This document shows positions 6,784 through 10,113 of a DNA stretch of 10,113 bases, piece by piece (the first letter of the stretch is position 1; the number at the start of each line of letters is the position of its first letter). The notes below the pieces were generated by a model, which did not search any database, was not told where the DNA came from, and worked only from the letters and a program-made list of their open reading frames with translations. The position numbers were made by a program, and so were the translations under genes. This DNA is from Kurthia populi (lineage in GTDB: Bacteria; Bacillota; Bacilli; Bacillales_A; Planococcaceae), in NCBI RefSeq assembly GCF_042686175.1, contig NZ_JBHUOR010000021.1:1-10113 (forward strand), read 5' to 3'.

Positions 6784-7971
6784 ATGGCAACAGCAATTTT
6801 AATGCCAAAGCTTGGCTTAACAATGACAGAAGGTACTGTTGACGCATGGTATAAACAGGCAGGAGATTCAGTTGAAAAGGGTGAGGTCATCGCGACGATT
6901 AGCTCGGAGAAATTGACGCATGACGTGGAAGCCCCAGAAGCGGGTGTTTTGCAAATTGTGACAGCAGAAGAACAGGAGCAAGTATGCAAGGAGCCAATTG
7001 GCTATGTTGGTGCAGCTGGTGAGGAGGTTGCAACCGTAGCGGTCCCAGAAGAGCCTGTGATTTCTAATGAAGCTACAGCAGAAGCACCGATTGAAGTGAA
7101 AGCGCCAGTAAGACAGCAAGGTACACGTATTTTTATTACACCAATTGCACGAAAAATCGCAGCAGAACGTGGCTATGATTATACGCAAATCCCAGGTACG
7201 GGTGGCAATGGTCGTATTACACGACGTGATGTGGAAAGCTATGTACCGGTAGCTGAAGCGGCACCGGTAAAAGCTATCAGTAATACCGGTGAAGGACTAA
7301 CAGGTATGCGAAAAGTGATTGCAAAACGCATGCACGCAAGTCTTCATGACACCGCACAAGTAACGTTACATCGTAAAGCAAATATTAGCTCATTAATGAA
7401 ATTCCGCGAAAAAATGAAGAAAAAATTGGGGGACGAAGGCAAAGCATCGCTCGGCATTAATGTCCTGCTAACGCGCGCGGTCGTACTTGCACTAAAAGAC
7501 CATCCTGAAATGAATGCTTCTTACGCAAATGGGGAGCATACTAAACATGAGGCGATTCATATTGGTATGGCGGTGGCAGTGGATGCCGGCTTAATTGTCC
7601 CAGTTATACGCGATGCAACCAATCAATCCTTATCCCAGCTTGCGGATAGCCTGCAAAATGTCGCAACGGGTGCGCGTAATAATACACTAAGTAGTGATTT
7701 ATTAAGTGGTTCAACCTTCACCATCTCAAATCTAGGGCATGCCGGAGTAGAATATTTTACGCCAATTTTAAATACACCAGAAATCGGCATTTTAGGTGTT
7801 GGCGCATTATCTACAAAGCTTGTATTTACTAAAAAAGGCAAAGTGAAAGAACAGCAGGAACTACCACTAAGCTTAACATTTGATCACCAGGTGGTAGACG
7901 GAGCACCGGCAGGCGAATTTTTACAAACAATCTGTCAGTATTTAGAGAATCCGTATCGATTGGTGTTTTAG
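6784..7971 (+). CDS. acoC: Acetoin dehydrogenase E2 (dihydrolipoyl acetyltransferase)
   Basis: This is the core acyltransferase that receives the acetyl group from E1 on a swinging lipoyl arm and transfers it to CoA. It has 395 residues. A single lipoyl domain fills residues 1-78, with the lipoylated lysine predicted as Lys43 in SSEKLTHDVEAP. A linker rich in Ala, Pro, Glu and Val follows. The peripheral subunit-binding domain lies at about 117-156 (ITPIARKIAAERGYDY through GNGRITRRDV) and docks E1 or E3. The catalytic domain ends with the HxxxDG motif, His368 and Asp372, in FDHQVVDGAPAGEF. The start ATG follows GGGTGGTGA, 12 bases after acoB. Some acetoin E2 proteins are instead alpha/beta-hydrolase-like; this one is the standard multidomain type. 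The lipoylation enzyme is not in the window. Confidence 0.93.
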   Translation: MATAILMPKLGLTMTEGTVDAWYKQAGDSVEKGEVIATISSEKLTHDVEAPEAGVLQIVTAEEQEQVCKEPIGYVGAAGEEVATVAVPEEPVISNEATAEAPIEVKAPVRQQGTRIFITPIARKIAAERGYDYTQIPGTGGNGRITRRDVESYVPVAEAAPVKAISNTGEGLTGMRKVIAKRMHASLHDTAQVTLHRKANISSLMKFREKMKKKLGDEGKASLGINVLLTRAVVLALKDHPEMNASYANGEHTKHEAIHIGMAVAVDAGLIVPVIRDATNQSLSQLADSLQNVATGARNNTLSSDLLSGSTFTISNLGHAGVEYFTPILNTPEIGILGVGALSTKLVFTKKGKVKEQQELPLSLTFDHQVVDGAPAGEFLQTICQYLENPYRLVF

Positions 7972-7989
7972 AGGAATGGAGAGATGAAT

Positions 7990-8766
7990 ATGTCAAAAGT
8001 GGCCGTCGTAACAGGTTCCGCAAGTGGACTTGGTCGAGGAATTGCAGAGCAGCTTATTCAGGATGGTTTTCGGGTAGTGTTACATGATATCAATGAAGTA
8101 CTATTGAATCAAACAGTTGAAGAATTAAAGCAGCAAGGTGCAGATGTCATAGGTGTTCCTGGGGATGTTTCTAAACGTGCCGATCAATTTTACGTTGTAG
8201 AAAAAGCGGTAGAAGCATTTGGACAACTTGATGTTTTTGTTAATAATGCTGGAATTGATGCCGTGACACCATTTTTAGAAATTAATGAAGCTGAACTTAA
8301 TCGTGTTTTTGCGATTAATGTTAACGGTGTCGTTTTTGGTACACAGGCAGCGGCACAGCAATTTATTAAGCAACAAACAAAAGGAAAAATCATTAATGCA
8401 TGTAGCATTGCCGGGCACGAATCTTACGAGATGCTAGCGACCTATTCTGCTTCAAAACATGCTGTACGCTCATTTACACATGCATCGTCAAAGGAGTTAG
8501 CAAAGTACAATATTACCGTCAATGCCTACTGCCCAGGCGTTGCGAAAACGAAAATGTGGGACCGTATTGATGAAGAAATGGTTCGACACAGTGATGGTGC
8601 TCTTCAAATTGGTGAAGCCTTTGAACAATTTTCGGCAGGTATCTCACTAGGACGCTATCAAATTCCTGAAGATGTAGGGAATCTTGTATCCTTCCTTGCA
8701 TCAGATAAGGCAGATTATATAACGGGTCAAGCCATTATTACAGATGGTGGGCTTGTCTATCGTTAA
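7990..8766 (+). CDS. SDR acetoin reductase / 2,3-butanediol dehydrogenase
   Basis: This short-chain dehydrogenase/reductase of 258 residues probably interconverts acetoin with 2,3-butanediol, or reduces diacetyl to acetoin, using NAD(H). The cofactor motif is TGSASGLG at 8-15, with VNNAG following. The catalytic Tyr152 and Lys156 are in YSASK with the partner Ser in ACSIAG. The substrate-side segment YCPGVAKTKMWDRIDEE strongly resembles BudC/ButA acetoin reductases, as does ITGQAIITDGG at the end. An ATG at 7984 is in frame, but GGAG (7979-7982) is only one base before it. The ATG at 7990 is seven bases away and gives the usual MSKVAVVTG start. It lies 18 bases after acoC and before the operon terminator, so it should be induced with the dehydrogenase. 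Stereospecificity cannot be read from sequence, so no symbol is assigned between budC and butA. Confidence 0.85.
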   Translation: MSKVAVVTGSASGLGRGIAEQLIQDGFRVVLHDINEVLLNQTVEELKQQGADVIGVPGDVSKRADQFYVVEKAVEAFGQLDVFVNNAGIDAVTPFLEINEAELNRVFAINVNGVVFGTQAAAQQFIKQQTKGKIINACSIAGHESYEMLATYSASKHAVRSFTHASSKELAKYNITVNAYCPGVAKTKMWDRIDEEMVRHSDGALQIGEAFEQFSAGISLGRYQIPEDVGNLVSFLASDKADYITGQAIITDGGLVYR

Positions 8767-8778
8767 TGACCTATTAAT

Positions 8779-8811
8779 AAAAACACCTCCAAAATCATGG
8801 AGGTGTTTTTT
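8779..8811 (+). terminator. Intrinsic terminator of the aco operon, likely bidirectional
   Basis: AAAAACACCTCCA (8779-8791) pairs perfectly with TGGAGGTGTTTTT (8798-8810), giving a 13-bp stem with a six-base loop and a T-run that starts 13 bases after the reductase stop. The A-run on the left arm would serve as a T-run in the other direction. Its right edge touches the presumed merR -35. Confidence 0.93.
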
Positions 8812-8840
8812 GATTCGTCTGTATAACTTCGTGATACACT
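8810..8840 (+). promoter_or_regulatory. MerR-type promoter with operator dyad before the broken merR
   Basis: TTGATT (8810-8815) and TACACT (8835-8840) are 19 bases apart, the over-long spacing typical of promoters that MerR proteins activate by twisting DNA. Inside and overlapping the spacer is a 17-base imperfect palindrome, GTATaACttcGTgATAC (8821-8837), with six of eight pairs matched. The likely ribosome site AGGTG and the ATG at 8862 follow. This suggests an autoregulated merR promoter. The reading rests on spacing and symmetry and has no experimental support here. Confidence 0.45.
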
Positions 8841-8861
8841 AAAGAAAAAAGTAGGTGTGAT

Positions 8862-9302
8862 ATGAATACAAAAATGATAGCAGATTATGCCAATGTTCAT
8901 GTGAATACGGTCCGGTTGTACGAGCAGTGGGGCTATATTTCCCTTGTGCCGCGTGCCGCAAATGGTTACCGACAATATACAGCAGTGCATCAACAGCAGA
9001 TGATGATAGCCCGCCTCGCTTTTCGCCAAGAGCTCATCCAAAATAATTTGCGCAAACGTGCGACTAAAATCGTTCAACTGAGTGGGCGATAGCAGTTTCA
9101 AGAGGCACTGAACGAAGCAACAAGCTACTTCAGTCATCTAAAGGTGGAGCATCAATTTGTGCTAGAAGCAATTCATGAGGTAGAACAGCTTTTATGCGAA
9201 ACGCCTTCAGCACCTGTGCCACTTCAGACGCATAAACAAATGGCGCGGCGGCTTCAGTTAACTGAGGAGACCTTGCGTAATTGGGAGCGTAATGGTCTTT
9301 TT
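8862..9302 (+). pseudogene. Two-HTH MerR family regulator, broken by TAG and IS insertion
   Basis: The first 76 codons encode a MerR-type DNA-binding domain (MIADYANVHVNTVRLYEQWG, then GYRQY). The frame then meets TAG at 9090-9092 and continues open in the same frame. The continuation encodes a helical region (QFQEALNEATSYFSHLKVEH) and a second MerR-like HTH (KQMARRLQLTEETLRNWERNG). After about NGLF it runs into the end of an IS200/IS605-type element, adding foreign residues ending RSWNVA and stopping at 9341. I recall MerR-like regulators in Bacilli with two such HTH segments and further residues after the second, so the gene is probably both stopped and truncated. TAG could come from CAG, GAG or AAG by one change. 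The remainder, if it survives, would lie beyond the element outside this window. A functional 76-residue stand-alone HTH protein is possible but less likely. The regulated target is unknown. Confidence 0.8.
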
Positions 9303-9450
9303 GAACTACCCCCACTTAGCCGTTCTTGGAACGTTGCTTGAAGTGGGAGATTCCTACGAACAGTGCTTGCTTGTTTCCAGTTGCTTTAAACAGCGGCTTC
9401 ACTTTTTTTAGTAGGCTATCCCCGTAGTTCCTACGGTTGTTGCTTTAAAA
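9281..9450 (-). ncRNA. Candidate TnpB guide RNA (omega RNA/reRNA)
   Basis: TnpB proteins of IS200/IS605 elements are known to use an RNA covering the tnpB 3' end and the element's right end, with a guide copied from the flanking DNA. Here the minus strand has a hairpin at the tnpB stop (CCGTAG/CTACGG, 9436-9422) and a large compound hairpin at the right end (9347-9311). It then passes into merR sequence. If the element ends in TCAA at 9301, the guide would begin AAAGACCATTACGCTC, read from 9300 downward. The structures are visible; the RNA and its exact ends are inferred. Confidence 0.4.
9311..9347 (-). repeat. Subterminal hairpin at the right end of the IS element
   Basis: Three nested arms pair across one loop: CCCACTT (9311-9317) with AAGTGGG (9341-9347), AGC (9318-9320) with GCT (9336-9338), and CGTTC (9321-9325) with GAACG (9329-9333). 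The loop is three bases. The unpaired bases are TT (9334-9335) and TG (9339-9340), all on one side. IS200/IS605 transposases recognise hairpins of this sort with an asymmetric bulge, and the same structure forms part of the TnpB guide RNA. Confidence 0.75.
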
Positions 9451-10113
9451 GTCTTAATCCTTCGATTAAGATATTCTTACTTGCATTAATATCTCGGTCT
9501 AGTGTCGTACCACAAGATGAACAAGTCCACACACGAATATCCAATGTTTTCTTGCCATCTCGATGACCGCAAGTATGACAAAGTTGGCTCGATGGGAAAA
9601 ATCTGTCGATTTCAACAATTTTTCGATCGAACCATTTCGCCTTATATTTTAGCTTGGTCACAAATTCAGACCATGACACATCACGAATCGCTTTCGCTAA
9701 CTTATGATTTTTCAACATGCCTTTTGTGTTTAAGTCTTCAAGACAGATGACGTCATAGTGACGAATCAATGCCGTTGACAGTTTATTTAAAAAATCTTCT
9801 CGTTGAAACGCGACACGCTCACGCAAACGAGCCACTCTACGACGTTGCTTTTGATAGTTCATGCACTCACGTAGGTTACGACCTTCTTTTTTCGCTTGCT
9901 CATAGCGACGTGATAATTTGCGCTGCTCACGTTTTAACTTTTGCTCCATTTTGGCTGTAAAGCGTTGGTTATCCACTTTACGTCCATCGGACAGAATCGC
10001 AAAATCGATGATACCTAAATCAATTCCTACAGCTTCATTTGTTTGAGGCAATGGCTTAAAGTCTGGTACTTCGCATAGGACAGACACGTAAAACGTACCA
10101 CTCGCATTATATT
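9431..10113 (-). CDS. tnpB: RNA-guided endonuclease TnpB, 5' part outside window
   Basis: TnpB is the RNA-guided DNA nuclease of IS200/IS605 elements, related to Cas12. About 227 residues of its C-terminal part are present. The frame stays open to the window end, so the protein begins beyond 10113; the internal GTG at 10087 is not the real start. The split RuvC site is complete: Asp in GIDLGI (10019-10021), Glu in CLEDLN (9737-9739) and Asp in DRDINASKN (9491-9493). The zinc ribbon CHTCGH...CSSCG is intact between the last two. A basic helical stretch, KLKREQRKLSRR, follows RuvC-I. It ends LLKQQP with TAG at 9433-9431, inside a perfect hairpin. The nuclease half looks intact, so activity is plausible. 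The N-terminal domain and the element's other end cannot be judged here. Confidence 0.93.
   Translation of the reverse strand, partial: YNASGTFYVSVLCEVPDFKPLPQTNEAVGIDLGIIDFAILSDGRKVDNQRFTAKMEQKLKREQRKLSRRYEQAKKEGRNLRECMNYQKQRRRVARLRERVAFQREDFLNKLSTALIRHYDVICLEDLNTKGMLKNHKLAKAIRDVSWSEFVTKLKYKAKWFDRKIVEIDRFFPSSQLCHTCGHRDGKKTLDIRVWTCSSCGTTLDRDINASKNILIEGLRLLKQQP

Larger units (their letters stand above)
9301..10113 (-). mobile_element. IS200/IS605-type element, right end and tnpB (partial)
   Basis: The element includes tnpB on the minus strand and a 130-base right end beyond its stop. The left boundary in this window is placed at 9301 because the merR frame loses family-like sequence there. 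In addition, the minus strand reads TCAA just after the hairpin, the right-end cleavage sequence known from IS608. Such elements lack terminal inverted repeats and target duplications and are marked by subterminal hairpins, as seen here. The other end, and any tnpA transposase gene, lies outside the window. Without tnpA it would be an IS1341-like tnpB-only element. Confidence 0.8.

Noticed and set aside
6868..7188. Minus-strand open frame inside acoC rich in Cys, Phe and Asn
   Set aside because: It is a shadow of acoC. Its composition reflects reverse-complemented Ala/Glu/Val codons, and it has no start context.
9144..9341. Separate small gene starting at 9144 (65 residues)
   Set aside because: It is in frame with the MerR gene upstream, lacks a good ribosome site and begins inside its helical linker. 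It is the second piece of the pseudogene.
9502..9750. Plus-strand open frame opposite tnpB
   Set aside because: It overlaps the conserved RuvC and zinc-ribbon coding of tnpB and shows no recognisable domain.
1..10113. CRISPR array, tRNA or rRNA gene
   Set aside because: No regularly spaced repeats and no cloverleaf or rRNA-like sequence were seen on either strand.

Overview
The window looks like chromosomal DNA of a low-GC Gram-positive bacterium of the order Bacillales. Evidence is the strong AGGAGG-type ribosome binding sites, a preQ1-I riboswitch in front of queF, a sigma-54 (SigL) acetoin regulon, and protein sequences typical of Bacilli. A Lysinibacillus/Solibacillus-like member of the Planococcaceae is my best guess; it is inferred from general protein character, not from a search.

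Region 1 (about 1-1290, minus strand) holds queF, an enzyme of queuosine synthesis, and a GNAT acetyltransferase. The queF leader contains a complete preQ1-I aptamer, an intrinsic terminator and a readable antiterminator, so the transcriptional switch can be followed base by base. Downstream of queF lie a short hairpin containing CTGGGACATAA and a 17-bp terminator stem.

Region 2 (about 1440-8811, plus strand) is an acetoin catabolism locus. It contains the activator gene acoR with its own terminator, a near-consensus -24/-12 sigma-54 promoter, and then five tightly spaced genes. These encode E3 (acoL/lpd), E1 alpha (acoA), E1 beta (acoB), E2 (acoC) and a short-chain dehydrogenase resembling acetoin reductase/2,3-butanediol dehydrogenase. 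A strong terminator follows. AcoR should sense acetoin and drive the promoter with sigma-54 polymerase. The dehydrogenase complex splits acetoin into acetyl-CoA and acetaldehyde, and the reductase would link acetoin to 2,3-butanediol or diacetyl. Two inverted repeats lie between acoR and the promoter and are candidate regulator sites.

Region 3 (about 8810-10113) is decayed accessory DNA. A MerR-type regulator gene with two helix-turn-helix segments carries an in-frame TAG and is then cut off by the right end of an IS200/IS605-type element. The element carries tnpB on the minus strand, running off the window, with its RuvC and zinc-finger residues intact. The right end has a compound hairpin. 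A TnpB guide RNA made here would carry a guide taken from the broken merR gene.

I found no wholly new system. The points most worth a second look are the TnpB right end with its merR-derived guide, the doubly broken two-HTH MerR gene with an apparently intact operator, the dyads at the sigma-54 promoter, and the unusual acoR-acoL-acoA-acoB-acoC-reductase order. There is no gene-free stretch longer than 300 bases.
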